Source: Thraustochytrium sp. TN22 (Eukaryota; Sar; Bigyra; Thraustochytrida; Thraustochytriidae). Taken from it: DNA of 64,000 nt. Positions 1 to 10,470 of this stretch are shown here, one piece after another (positions within the stretch are counted from its first letter, which is position 1; each line of letters starts with the position of its first letter). The notes below the pieces were generated by a model. That model ran no database searches. It was not told where the DNA came from and saw nothing but the letters and a program-made list of their open reading frames with translations. The stretch spans positions 25,573 through 89,572 of the forward strand of contig JABLUY010000162.1 of NCBI GenBank assembly GCA_013306675.1, given 5' to 3'. A program made the translations under genes and the position numbers.

Positions 1-644
1 CGCGCCAGCGCGAGCTCCTTTTGTGTTCGACGAGCAAAGAGAGAATCGGAAAAGGTGATGACTGCGGCGCTCTTCTCGACCATGGCGACTCAAGCCAGAC
101 GATTCGATCGGAGTCAGACAAAGAAGAGCCGGGCAGTCGTCGAGATCTACAAACAAGTTCGAGCACGCGCATGAGACAGAGAAGAAGAATCCCGCCCCGC
201 CAGCATTCGCTAGCTGGTTGTGTGTGTGTGTGTGTAAGCTTGTATGCGTGGCTTGGCTAGCTCGCTAGCTCGCAGGCTTACTCTGCTCTGGCTTGCAAGG
301 TCGCACATGCGCCATGCGACGACGAAAGCCGGACGACGAAAGACGACGACGATGACGAAAACTAGTGGTCGTGCACGGTATCGAATTGAGGCCAGAGAGA
401 GAGAGAGCCCCTTGGCCAGGGTCAACGACGGCGCGGCGGACGTGGACACGAAGATCAAGAATCAGCGAGCAGACCACCATTGCGCTCGCTCGGTGCTCGG
501 CTCGGCTCGCGGCTCGCGGCTCGCGCGGCTCGCGCGGCTCGCGGCGGGCCCTGCGCGGACGGCGGCGCGCGCACAAGCCGCGCGTACGAGCTGCACGGCG
601 GCGGCGCGCTGCATGGACGCCGCGGCGCGGAGCGCGTGCGAGCG

Positions 645-679
<35 letters not shown>

Positions 680-707
680 GATAGCCCCGCCCCGGCGGCA
701 GCCCGAG
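1..707. other. 5' flank of SMG1 with low-complexity tracts
   Basis: No gene could be supported here. It holds a short (GT)n run near 220-234, GCTAGC-type motifs at about 209-217 and 255-270, GCTCG/GGCTCGC-rich sequence at about 484-545, and a CGG trinucleotide run at 644-677. Several short open frames exist but none looks protein-like. It is probably the promoter and 5' untranslated region of the SMG1 gene starting at 708. Confidence 0.5.
644..677 (+). repeat. (CGG)11 trinucleotide repeat in SMG1 leader
   Basis: An uninterrupted CGG run of about 11 units lies about 30 nt upstream of the first in-frame ATG of SMG1. It is in frame with the SMG1 coding sequence and would read as poly-glycine if translation began further upstream, but no in-frame ATG precedes it. 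Confidence 0.85.
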
Positions 708-3700
708 ATGGCAGCGACGCAGCAGGCGCTGGAGCTGGTGGACGGCGTCGAGGCGTGGGCCGAGGACGCCAGCCAGGCCGGCCCACGCGCCGAGCGGCTG
801 GGGAGCCTGCTGCTGGAGGCGCAAGGCGACGCCACGGCGACTGCCACGATCCTGAGCGTGGTGCAGCAGACCGCAACGGCGTCGAACGCAGGCAGGGATT
901 TCGCGGCTCGCGCACTGGCGGTCTGCGAGGCCCGCAGGCCACAGAGCGTGTTGCCCTGGCTGCTGACCGGTGTCGAGGAGCACTACGTCTTCGCACGCAA
1001 ACATGCGAGTGAGGCATGGGTGCACCTCTTGGCCGCCACGGTGAGGCACGCGGCCGAGCCGCAGCACATGGTAGCTGCTGTGCTGCACGAGCTGCTCGTG
1101 ACGCGCGCACTGCTCTCGCGCAGCGCCGGCATGGCCGCCACCAGCCCTAGCGGTGGCCAGCGCGGCAGCAAGCAATCCGAGGCCGCCAACAATGGCCTAC
1201 ATGGCGGCGGGCCGGACGGGAACAGCGGCGGCGGCGGCGGTGCGGGCGCGCAGCCGACCGCTGTGGCGCAACTCCGCGTTGTGCGCGTGCTGGACAGTCT
1301 TGCAGAGACCGCCAAGGCGGTGAATGGCCTGGGCCAGGTGCAGCCTCACTTGCCGACCCTCTTCAACGCCGTTGTGGGTATGTGCGCCTCGTACCCAGCA
1401 CCCGGCAAGGAGACGGCGGATGTCTTCGCTGCGGCGACGCGCTTCCTGTTGCGGCCTGATTTCGCACCGGACTGGCGTGCGCAGGAGCCGGTCTTTCTGC
1501 AAATGCTCTTCATGCTGGAGCAGGACATGGAGACCGCGTGCCAACACACGGAGCTGCCGACGCGCACGACCGGCGTCCTCTCGGCCTGGCTCGCGGTGTA
1601 TGTCGCGCTGCGTCGCGCCTGCGGGCCGCGGGTCCCGTCAGAAGACCGCGGCCTAGGTTTCTGGGCTAGCCAGGCGACGCACTTCGCGCGCCTCCTCTTT
1701 GCACAGGGCGACTATGCCGCCGTTGACGTGCTGGCCGTGGCTTGTACGCACTGGACGAGCGTGCTCAACTCACTCGAGCCCGGAGCGGTCGACCCGAGCC
1801 TCTGGGCCCAGCTCACCACGGTGCTTTCATGCGCCTTGCGTCGCCCGCTCGCGCGGACAGTGCACGTCGTCCTGCCCGCACTAGGCGCGGCGGCTGGCGA
1901 GTTGGACGCTGCATCAATCGCGCGCATGCTGGAGGACCGCGGCGGCGCGCTGCTGGACCTGCTTCTCCGTGCGCGCGTCTCGGAAGACTCCCTGCACGCG
2001 CTCTACGATCGCATCTTCGCCAAGGTCCCCCTCGAGAGGCTTCTTGAGCAGGTCGTTCTTCACGGCCAAGCGGCGCAAAATACTCGAGACCAGACTTGGG
2101 CGCGCGTGCTGGTCGGCACGGGACTCAAGCGCGCCCGCGCGCGGCCCACGAGCGCGCAAGTCGGGCCAAGCACCCCCTCACCGCGGGCGCTGCGCGCTGC
2201 ACTGACGGCACTCTCCCGGGACGCCGAGCTCCAGGTGCAGTGGTTGCGCCTGGCGCTCGCCAGCGCCGCAAACGAGCACGGCACGGCCAGCAAGGCATAC
2301 AGTCGACTCATGGAGACAGCGGTGCAGTTTGCGCTGCGTCGACGTCAGCGGGGCCTGCTCATGGAGGGCCTCGACGCGGCACCGGTCGGCTCGCTGCCCT
2401 CGGCGCCCTCGCGCGCCTGCACGCTCGGCAATCCCGAGGATGCTCGTGTGCGCGCCCTCGCAGCGGCGAAGACGAGCGACCACGGTCTACTCGTCGCGCT
2501 CGTGGACGGCACGGACGCTGCGGTGCAGGACGCTGCCATGGCGCGAATAGCGCGCCTTGATTTTGTCCTGGATGCTGTCGTCCTGTCACGGGCCTGCGCA
2601 CTCCTTGAGGGGGGCTGGGCGGCCAGTGGCGACCTCAAGACGCAAATTTATGAGCAGGCCGACGAATACCTGCAACGCTCGTCCGTGCTGGGACCCCGCT
2701 TCGCGGTACAGCGCTACCTGTTCACGAGCAGCGTCTCGGCGCTCGCGCATGGTCGCCAAATGCGCGTGGCCGCGGTCTACGCGGATCAGCTCGTGCAGCA
2801 AAAGCTGCGTTCGTACGCGGGCGGCGCCAACCAGACGCTCTTGCTCCTGGATCAGATTGTCAATGGTGTGCAGGCCGCGAGCTCGCCCGGGTCGCCCATG
2901 GAAGCGCACGATGCCGTGGCACACATGGCTGTCGTTCGAACGCTCGTCTTCCGTCTGGAGCGCGCCATGCGGCTCGCCGCGGACGCAGGCGCACGCCAGC
3001 GGGCCCGGGAGGAGGCCGGCGAGAAGGACGCAGGAACCTTCACCGAGCCAGAGGACGCCGTGCGCGCCCCGGTGTATGTGTCGTCGTCACCGGCCGCTCG
3101 AAAGGTGTGCCGCTTCTTCGACAAGAACTGGCCTGTGTGCCTGGAGTGGCTCCGTGAAGCGCGCAAGCGCGTTCTGGCGGGAGGCGGCGGTGTCAAGGTC
3201 GACGCCGACACCGTCTGGCACGCGTGGCGTTCGCTCGCGGAGTCGCCCGCGGAGGCCTCGCCAGACCCCAAGGTGCTTCGTTCCTTGGGCCAGGCGCTGG
3301 TGGCGCGCTGTGAGGACCCGGACGTCATCAAGGAGCTGCTCAAGTGGGTGCCCGCGCGCGCTGTCTGGGAACAGACGATCGAGGCGGCCTGCCTGCAGAG
3401 CCGGGAGGCCTTTGAGGAGGGGGCGCGCAAGTACGCGGGCGTAGCGCAGGACCTCTTGGGCGACCCGGATGCCTTGGCTGCATGGCCCGCAGCCTCCGAG
3501 GCGCTCCGGTGGAGCGTGCAGGGCACGCTGGACTGCCTGGCGGCCTCTGGGGACGGCCCGGGTGTCGAGCAGTGGAGCCACTTCCTCGCGAAGGAGCAGG
3601 AGCGCGCCTGGGAGGCCGGGGACGAGGCCCTCGCCGACGTGCTCACGTGCAGCCCAGTCAAGCTCCATCTCGGCGCCCCGCTCAGCGCCATCAACGAGCA

Positions 3701-6700
3701 GGGTCTCGCGACGTGCTCTGCGCTGCTCGCGGAGCCCCTGCAGGGCCTAGCCGCGGCGCGCGCCGCCGCGCTCGGCCTCTCCGGCGCCCCCGGGCTCGCG
3801 GACTACTGGCTTGCACGGGCAATCGTCAGGCGGCCGAGCGCCGTGGAGGAGGCTCCGGAGGCGCCTGGGGCGGCAGTTCGTGAAGGCCTCAAGTGCGCCT
3901 CCCGCGCCCTGCGCAAGGAGCTCGCCGTGGCGCTTGTGGCCGGCGCCGACTGCGCTGTCCTGAGCCGCCTCCAGACGCGACTCTGGGCTGTGTGCGCGGT
4001 CGACGAGCACGAGACGAAGCTGGCGGACGACGCCGCCAGCCTCGACGCCGGTCTGCTCGAGGCCGTACCGTCGTTGGAGGCGGCCTGGTGGCCGCTACGG
4101 CTGGCCGAGCCGGCGCAGCGCGGGGACGCGCTCCTGGTGACCGCCCGAAGAGCACGCGTCACGGGCAACGCACAGTGCGCGCGGCGGCTGCTGCTCGCAT
4201 ACAAGAAGGAGACCGAGGCGCGCGGAGAGCGAGCCGGCGGCGCGCAGGCGCTGCGCGAGTTCCTGGCGGAGCCACAGGCAAGTCGGGCCGAGGGTCTCCT
4301 GGCGCGCCTGGGGCCTGCGGAGGCGCACGTGGCGCACATGGAGCTGGGTCGCCTGGAAGCTGAGGCGGAGCTGCGCAAGGTGCACGTGTGGCACGCGTGC
4401 GAGGCGGCGGAGGGCCTGCCGCTTAGCCAGGTGCAGGGGCGTTGCTGGTTTGAGTATGGCAACCTGTGCGAGGCGGAGGGCGACCTGGAGAGCGCCGCGA
4501 GCGCACACGCCAAGTTCATTCGCTGGAGCAGCTCCGCGCATGGCCTGCGCGGCGCGCGCACAGCCTCGTGCCTGCGACTGCTCGGCATGGTGCCGCAGCT
4601 GGAGGCGGCCGTGGCGAGCGACGAGTGTCGGAAGAGTCTAGCGTCGACGCCGACGCGTGCGTGGACACAGCTCGTGCCGCAGGTTTTGGCGGGCGCGGCG
4701 CGGCCCTCGGAGCTGCTGCAAGCGCTCGCGCTGCGCGTCGCGCGCGAGCACCCGGGGCGCATTACCTGGAGCATTATCGCGGCGCGCGAGCAGCTGGGCG
4801 AGCCCCTCTTCCACGCGCTGCGTGGCCAGGTGCCGTCCTTTGCCAGCGCAGAGGCCATCGTCGCGGAGCTGGTCGGCTCGGCCATCTGGCTAGAGGAGCG
4901 CTGGCACGCGCTCGTGCGGCGCACTTTGGCGCAGAAAGAGAAGACTCTTGAGGCAATTCGCAGCATCCAGCGCAACGTGTACTTTGACGAGGCCACCAAG
5001 CGCAAGAGCTGCCGCGACGTGATGCAGCCCTCCATCAGCAGTCTGCGCGAGCACTTTGAGGCGACGCTGGGGGCGGGCAGCCGCCAGCGCAACCCAGCGG
5101 CTGCGCAGGAGGAGCAGAACCCGCGGGCCGACCCGCAGGGCGGCGAAGCGCCGCAGAGGCGGCGGCGGCGCGGCCACGGGGAGACGGATCGCTCCGAGCT
5201 CGAAGACGCCGGCGTCTTGCAGGGCGCGACGGCCTCTCCGGGCGCGCCGCGGCGTGACACCAAGGCTCGGTCGCAGGCGAGCGGAGGCGACGGCCGCCAT
5301 GCGAGCAGCGCCACGGGCGACGATACCCCGGTGGGTGCCGTGAGCGCGGGCGGGGAGCGCGGCGCGCGGTCCCGCAGCGAAGAGTTGCAGCAGAGCTTGG
5401 GGCGAGCCATCGAGATGATGGACAACTTCGAGGTCTACGGCGTGGAGGCGGCGTGGGACGCGCTCGAGACGGAGGAGCGCAAGCTGGCGGCCTGGCTGCA
5501 GCAGCGGCAGGGCAGCGCCAAGATGCAGGAGTTCGCCCCGGCGCTCTTTTGCCAAGACGCCATGCGCGGGGCCAGTATGTTGCGTGTGCCGGGGCACTGG
5601 GACGTGGGGGTGCACGCGTTCGAGAATCGCGTCCAGGCGCTGACGTCCAAGACGCGACCGAAGCGCATCTGGATCCGCGGCACGGACGGCGTGCAGTACG
5701 GGTTTCTGCTCAAGGGCGGCGACGACATGCGTCTGGACGAGCGCGTGCTCCAGATCGGCAGCATCGTGGACTCGCTCATGCCGACGGCCGGGAGCATCCG
5801 CACTTACGAGGTGGTGGCGCTGGGCCAGAGCGTGGGTCTCGTACAGTGGGTGGATGGCGCGCGGCCCATCATGGACGTGTACGAGGCACGCTGTCGTGAC
5901 GAGGGCGGCAAAGCGCTCAAGGGTGACGCCTTCCTTGCTGCCGTGCACCGGCGGCTCGCCGAGGCGCAGCAGCGGTCCGTGCAGGCCGCGCGCGAGGTGC
6001 GCCGCGCGGACTGGCCCGAGACCGTGGCGGTGAAGGCGCTGCGGGAACTTGAAGCCATGGTGCCGGAGGACCTGCTGTCCCGAGAGCTGTGGATGACGGC
6101 GCCGGACGCTGGCGTGTGGTGGCGGCGCGCGAAGCGGTACGCGCGGTCGCTGGCCGGGAGCAGCATGTTCGGCCACGTTATGGGCCTGGGCGACCGACAC
6201 GTGTCGAACATCATGCTGGACCTTTCGGCGGGGCCAGGCGGCGGCGAGCTGGTGCACATCGACTACAACGTGTGCTTCGAGGCAGGCCACAGGCTCGCTG
6301 TGCCGGAGACGGTGCCCTTCCGACTAACGCGCAGTTTGCGCGGCGCGCTGCCCCTGCAGCGGCCCGAGTCCGGGCCGCGAGCCGCGGCGGCGGCGGTCGT
6401 CTCGGACCTCGTCGGTAAGGAGGGCGTCTTCGCCGGGTGGGCGCGCACAGCGCTGGGCTGCATGCGGGAGCATCGGGAGCTCATCGTTTCGCTGGTGGAC
6501 TCGATCGTGAACGACGCGAGCATCAGCTGGACTGGGAGTCCCAAAATCAAGGCTGCGGACAACTCGCTGAACGTGAACGTGAGCATCTCGCTGCTGGCGT
6601 CTGAGGTGCACCTGTCGGATGAGGAAGAAGAAGAAGAAGAAGGCGAGGACGAAAGCGAGAGCCTGCAGGCGCTTCTTGACCTGGAAGCGCGCGCGCGCGC

Positions 6701-8420
6701 CGCCGCCGACGCGGTCCCGCCCGAGACGAGCGCGGCGGCAGAAGAGCCGGAGGACGTAGCTCAGTCGGTGGTCGACGCGGCGTTGGAGTCGGAGGGCGAG
6801 GAGGACCGCGACGCGCGCTTCGTACTGCGCGAAAAGGAGGCGGAACTGGACGAGGTCCGCGCGATGCTGCGCGTGCGGCGCGAGTGGCTGGCAGAGGCGC
6901 TGCAGAGCATCATTCAGCTGCAGGGCCGGTGCGACCGCATGCAGGCGCAGCTGGCGAGCGGGTCCATCGCTCTACAGCAAGGCCATGTACTGGCGCGCGT
7001 GGCGGCCTCGCTGGCCAAGGCGTTTGGCGCGCTGGACCCGCGGCGCGACGCGCAGGTCGCGGCGCTTCACTACGCGTCGAGCGAGGCGTTGCGGTGCCTG
7101 GAAGAGCTCCAGCAAGGACTCAAGCAGCACGGTGAGGCCGCCTCGTACGGGTCCCGGACGCTTGTGGACGACTGGCTGGCGCGGTTGCAGACATTGCGCG
7201 CGTGCATTCACGAGATGGTGGACGCCGCGCAAACCGTGGCGGAGGCCGAAACCCTGGCGGATCGCGAGGCGGACCGTCTGGACGTCGCCGTGGCCCGGGC
7301 GCAGCAGGGCCTGGAGGAGGCCGTGGCAGTCGTGGACCCGGCGCGCGTGCACGCCGGGCTGGCGGAGCTCGCGCTCCAGTGCACTGATCCGGCGGTGGCG
7401 TGGCAGAATGCTCACGCGCTGGAGTGGTTCTGGAGCTCCGGCACGGGCGCCTTTGACCGCTCGGCTGCTGCGCTGAGTGCCGCGCGCGCGCGCTTGGAGC
7501 TGCGGCGGCATCTGCAGCGCGCCGACGCTGGCCTGGCGGCGGCGATTGAGGGCTTCCGGCGCAGCGGCGCGCAGACGGATGCGAGCCGGCGCGCGGCGCT
7601 GGAGAGCGCCGAGTCGCTCAAGCGCGTGCTGAGCAGCGTGGCCAAGATCGAGGCACAGGCGCCCGACATTCGCGTCCCGGTGGCGCTCGGCCCGGAGGCA
7701 GAGCGGTCCGCGCCGGCGCAGGACCAAGTCGGCGGCGTACCCATGGCGCTGCAGTCCTGGGAGAGCATGTCGCTGGACGCAGAATTCGCGCCGCTCGCGG
7801 AGGAGGCGGCGCGGGAGGCTTTTGAGCTGGCGCGCGGGCTCCGCGACGGCCTCGCGCTGCAGCGTGCCATTCGTACGCAGCGCGAGGCGGCCCGTGAGGA
7901 GGACGCGGCGGAGGAGGCGCGCCGCAGCGCGCGCGCTCGTGCAATTGCCGAGGCCGATCGCCTACAGGGCGAGCTGGCTGACAGGGTGGAGCGCATGCGG
8001 GCCGGCGCCCTGCTGGGCAACGCGCAGGTGTGGGCAAACATCTCCAATATTCGGCGCGGCGCAGATCAGGAGGGCCCCTTCTTCGAGTTGGCCTCGGACC
8101 TGATTGCGCAGCGCACGCTGTCGTCGCAGGCCGGGATCAAGCTGGCGCGCCTCTCGCAGTGCACGCAGCGCATCCGCGCAAGCCTGCGCAAGCTGTTGAC
8201 GCTCGCGCGTCGCGGCACGGGCGACTTTGGGCGCCGCGCCCCGGACGAGGAGACGCAGCGCAAGCGGCGCCAAGAGAAGGCGGCCGAGGTTTTGCGGCGA
8301 CTCGAAGCCAAGCTGGCCGACACTGAGCCGGTGGACGCGCAGGTGGCCTCACTGACGGCGCAAGCCGCCTCGGAGAAGCGCCTCGCGAGAATGTACGAAG
8401 GCTGGATGCCCTTTGTTTGA
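708..8420 (+). CDS. SMG1: SMG1-type phosphatidylinositol 3-kinase-related protein kinase
   Basis: About 2,570 residues in one exon. SMG1 is the kinase that phosphorylates the helicase UPF1 in nonsense-mediated mRNA decay. The long N-terminal part is helical (HEAT/FAT-like). The PIKK kinase domain spans about residues 1,640-1,945: the lysine motif GFLLKGGDD near 1,665, the catalytic loop GLGDRHVSN near 1,826 and the metal-binding HIDYNVCFE near 1,850. HIDYNVCFE and the upstream GLVQWVDGA are SMG1-like rather than TOR, ATM or ATR. A glutamate-rich run follows the kinase (about 1,971-1,983), then a roughly 600-residue insert and a C-terminal FATC ending in YEGWMPFV. A long insert between kinase and FATC is characteristic of SMG1. 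I chose the ATG at 708 because it is the first in-frame ATG, with G at -3 and +4; the open frame extends further upstream without an ATG. Catalytic residues look intact. Confidence 0.93.
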   Translation: MAATQQALELVDGVEAWAEDASQAGPRAERLGSLLLEAQGDATATATILSVVQQTATASNAGRDFAARALAVCEARRPQSVLPWLLTGVEEHYVFARKHASEAWVHLLAATVRHAAEPQHMVAAVLHELLVTRALLSRSAGMAATSPSGGQRGSKQSEAANNGLHGGGPDGNSGGGGGAGAQPTAVAQLRVVRVLDSLAETAKAVNGLGQVQPHLPTLFNAVVGMCASYPAPGKETADVFAAATRFLLRPDFAPDWRAQEPVFLQMLFMLEQDMETACQHTELPTRTTGVLSAWLAVYVALRRACGPRVPSEDRGLGFWASQATHFARLLFAQGDYAAVDVLAVACTHWTSVLNSLEPGAVDPSLWAQLTTVLSCALRRPLARTVHVVLPALGAAAGELDAASIARMLEDRGGALLDLLLRARVSEDSLHALYDRIFAKVPLERLLEQVVLHGQAAQNTRDQTWARVLVGTGLKRARARPTSAQVGPSTPSPRALRAALTALSRDAELQVQWLRLALASAANEHGTASKAYSRLMETAVQFALRRRQRGLLMEGLDAAPVGSLPSAPSRACTLGNPEDARVRALAAAKTSDHGLLVALVDGTDAAVQDAAMARIARLDFVLDAVVLSRACALLEGGWAASGDLKTQIYEQADEYLQRSSVLGPRFAVQRYLFTSSVSALAHGRQMRVAAVYADQLVQQKLRSYAGGANQTLLLLDQIVNGVQAASSPGSPMEAHDAVAHMAVVRTLVFRLERAMRLAADAGARQRAREEAGEKDAGTFTEPEDAVRAPVYVSSSPAARKVCRFFDKNWPVCLEWLREARKRVLAGGGGVKVDADTVWHAWRSLAESPAEASPDPKVLRSLGQALVARCEDPDVIKELLKWVPARAVWEQTIEAACLQSREAFEEGARKYAGVAQDLLGDPDALAAWPAASEALRWSVQGTLDCLAASGDGPGVEQWSHFLAKEQERAWEAGDEALADVLTCSPVKLHLGAPLSAINEQGLATCSALLAEPLQGLAAARAAALGLSGAPGLADYWLARAIVRRPSAVEEAPEAPGAAVREGLKCASRALRKELAVALVAGADCAVLSRLQTRLWAVCAVDEHETKLADDAASLDAGLLEAVPSLEAAWWPLRLAEPAQRGDALLVTARRARVTGNAQCARRLLLAYKKETEARGERAGGAQALREFLAEPQASRAEGLLARLGPAEAHVAHMELGRLEAEAELRKVHVWHACEAAEGLPLSQVQGRCWFEYGNLCEAEGDLESAASAHAKFIRWSSSAHGLRGARTASCLRLLGMVPQLEAAVASDECRKSLASTPTRAWTQLVPQVLAGAARPSELLQALALRVAREHPGRITWSIIAAREQLGEPLFHALRGQVPSFASAEAIVAELVGSAIWLEERWHALVRRTLAQKEKTLEAIRSIQRNVYFDEATKRKSCRDVMQPSISSLREHFEATLGAGSRQRNPAAAQEEQNPRADPQGGEAPQRRRRRGHGETDRSELEDAGVLQGATASPGAPRRDTKARSQASGGDGRHASSATGDDTPVGAVSAGGERGARSRSEELQQSLGRAIEMMDNFEVYGVEAAWDALETEERKLAAWLQQRQGSAKMQEFAPALFCQDAMRGASMLRVPGHWDVGVHAFENRVQALTSKTRPKRIWIRGTDGVQYGFLLKGGDDMRLDERVLQIGSIVDSLMPTAGSIRTYEVVALGQSVGLVQWVDGARPIMDVYEARCRDEGGKALKGDAFLAAVHRRLAEAQQRSVQAAREVRRADWPETVAVKALRELEAMVPEDLLSRELWMTAPDAGVWWRRAKRYARSLAGSSMFGHVMGLGDRHVSNIMLDLSAGPGGGELVHIDYNVCFEAGHRLAVPETVPFRLTRSLRGALPLQRPESGPRAAAAAVVSDLVGKEGVFAGWARTALGCMREHRELIVSLVDSIVNDASISWTGSPKIKAADNSLNVNVSISLLASEVHLSDEEEEEEEGEDESESLQALLDLEARARAAADAVPPETSAAAEEPEDVAQSVVDAALESEGEEDRDARFVLREKEAELDEVRAMLRVRREWLAEALQSIIQLQGRCDRMQAQLASGSIALQQGHVLARVAASLAKAFGALDPRRDAQVAALHYASSEALRCLEELQQGLKQHGEAASYGSRTLVDDWLARLQTLRACIHEMVDAAQTVAEAETLADREADRLDVAVARAQQGLEEAVAVVDPARVHAGLAELALQCTDPAVAWQNAHALEWFWSSGTGAFDRSAAALSAARARLELRRHLQRADAGLAAAIEGFRRSGAQTDASRRAALESAESLKRVLSSVAKIEAQAPDIRVPVALGPEAERSAPAQDQVGGVPMALQSWESMSLDAEFAPLAEEAAREAFELARGLRDGLALQRAIRTQREAAREEDAAEEARRSARARAIAEADRLQGELADRVERMRAGALLGNAQVWANISNIRRGADQEGPFFELASDLIAQRTLSSQAGIKLARLSQCTQRIRASLRKLLTLARRGTGDFGRRAPDEETQRKRRQEKAAEVLRRLEAKLADTEPVDAQVASLTAQAASEKRLARMYEGWMPFV

Positions 8421-8598
8421 CGATGGATGCAAGACACAGCTCCGCACCACTGTCACCAAGGCCAGCAATTTGGCGCAGCTTGAAGTGGCGACACCTGCGC
8501 CCCGCCTCTATCCCTTCGCTCCCTCTCTGCCGTGTCGCGGCGCGATTTACAGTTAGTTCGGTCTCAAAGAAAAAGGAGAAGTACCTTCGTTCGAGGTG

Positions 8599-9493
8599 TC
8601 AGTTGCGCGCCCGCTTGCGCTGCTTGTAGCGCTCCTCGGCCTCCTTGCTGTAGGTCTCGAGCGGCGGCAGCGCGATGGCGGCGCCGTTCTTGTCGAGCGC
8701 GACGAAGACAAAGTAGGCGTGAGCTGCGATGAAGGATTTGCCCGTGATGGGCGAGGAGGCCTCGACGACGATCTCGACCTCGAGGGACTTGCTGGAGGCG
8801 TACGTGGGGCGCGCGCGCAGTGAGACGAGGTCGCCAACGTGCATGGGCTCGCGAAAGCGCAGCGTCTCAATGGACGCCGTGACGCAGTTGGCGCGCGAGT
8901 GCCGCCAGGCCGCCACGGCGCCGACCTCGTCCATGAGCTTGATGATGCGGCCGCCCTTGGCGATGCGGTTCACGTTCATGCAGTCCGTGAGCAGCAGCAC
9001 ATGGCCAAGCGACGCAGTCCACTGCTCCTCGTTGAATCGGCGCGACAGCTCGGCTGCCGACTGCGCCTCGTGTTGGCGCAGCTCCACGTGCTCCTCGTAG
9101 ACCTGCTTGCCATGCTCCTGCTGCGCCGGGTCGGCGTGCTCGTACGCCGGGATGGTCTCCGTCGTGACGGCCAGGTCGTCCTCCTTGGAGGCGTCCACCG
9201 CCACGTAGATGGCATCCGTGCTGTTGGTGAGGCGCTTCTTGCCGGTGCGCAGGCTCTCGGACCACAGGTCCACGTGGACCACGAGGCTGTGCTTGGACGT
9301 GTAGAGGACCTCGGCCTTGGCGGTGACCAGGTCGCCCACGTGCACGGGGGCATGGAATGCCGTCTTGGACACCGTGCCCAGCGCCGCCGCGAAGCGGCCC
9401 TTGGCATCCGCGTTGAGGTGCCTGAGCGCCGCCACAAAGCCCGCGTCATCGGTCATGAATCGCAGCAGCTGTCACGGTTTGCGCAAATCCGTC

Positions 9494-9529
<36 letters not shown>

Positions 9530-9760
9530 CTCTCTCTGTTTCTCTGTTTCTCTGCGAAGCGAGCGCTGCACATCGCTGCCGAGCCTGTCGCGACGCGCGC
9601 TGATACGCTCTGCGCAGACGCCACTCACCTGGCCGCCGTGGATGTTGCCGGCGGGGTTCGCCTCGTCGATGTTCATGAGCCGGTTGAAGGTCGCCATGGT
9701 CCTGCGCGCGCCGCCGCTCGTGCTCACCGCCCGTTTGCAGCTGCGCGCCGCCTGCAGCAT
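8599..9760 (-). CDS. Acyl-CoA thioesterase with tandem hotdog domains (ACOT7-like), two exons
   Basis: Coding exons on the minus strand are 9760-9629 and 9468-8599, giving about 333 residues. The 160-bp intron (9469-9628) starts GTGAGT and ends ACAG. Joining is in phase and rebuilds the hotdog signature NIHGGQ followed by LLRFMTDDAG, where ACOT family members have N-x-HGG then an acidic helix. A second hotdog begins near residue 197 (LLLTDCMNVNRIAKGG, then IKLMDEVGAVAAWRH). The family hydrolyses acyl-CoA to free fatty acid and CoA. The first 22 residues before the second Met (ATG at 9697) are basic and hydroxylated, resembling a mitochondrial presequence, so the ATG at 9760 was preferred; starting at 9697 would give a cytosolic form. 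The gene is convergent with SMG1. Confidence 0.85.
9469..9628 (-). other. Intron of the acyl-CoA thioesterase gene with (CT)n tract
   Basis: The donor GTGAGT (read on the minus strand from 9628) and acceptor CAG ending at 9469 are both canonical. The intron contains a (CT/GA)n dinucleotide run at 9496-9526, which on the transcribed strand is purine-rich (GA)n, where a pyrimidine-rich tract would be expected. Confidence 0.8.
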
Positions 9761-10470
9761 ACCGCTCTGCTCTGCTGCCGCTCGCCCGCGCGGCGGCCGG
9801 CTGAAAGCTTGGTTGGTTGGCCGGTCGGTCGGTCGGTCGGCCAGGTGCCAGGGACTCACGGGTTTGCTGCAATCTGTGACCTGATCTGCGCTTCACTGAT
9901 CGTCGATCGTACCGGCATGACGAGGGAAATGAGAGAAGGCAAGGATGATTCCGCGATCGCGGGCATCGCAATGGCCCGCACCGTATTGCAGTGACGGGCT
10001 GGAGCGGGGAAAACAAACCCCTGCGTGCGGCAGGCGGCCGGGCGGACTGCATGTCATCGTCGCCTTTGTGCTCGAGGTGGACGGCAACCCAGGGAGCGGT
10101 CTGGCGCGGGGTTTGGGAAGGTGTTGCTCGCATTTCGCGGGCACGCAAGCCGCGGCGCAAACAACCAAATACGGCGAAGAGAGAGTTGCGGAAGGTTGGG
10201 AAATCTCGAACCGAGGCCTGCGGGGGCGACTCTGACTAACGGAAACGAGTGCCACAATGATGTCACGTCCGACGGTTTGGCGGGCGAGCGGCCCAAGCGC
10301 CACCGTGTGGAGTCACATTGTGGATCCTACTGAGGCAGTAGGGTTCCTTCAGAAGTGGTCAGGTTCGTCCTGCTAGCTAGGCTAGCTAGACTTCGTAGAA
10401 GTGATGGTAATTTATCTTATACGTCTTGCCGCATTCTCGAGCAGCAAGGAGGACTCTTTCTTCTCTTACC
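9761..10470. other. Intergenic region between thioesterase and phosphatase genes
   Basis: This 710-bp stretch contains the upstream region of the thioesterase and the 3' flank of the histidine phosphatase, both on the minus strand. It includes a GGTC tetranucleotide run near 9,818-9,838 and a GCTAG-rich patch near 10,371-10,390. I see no credible coding sequence or RNA gene in it. Confidence 0.5.
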
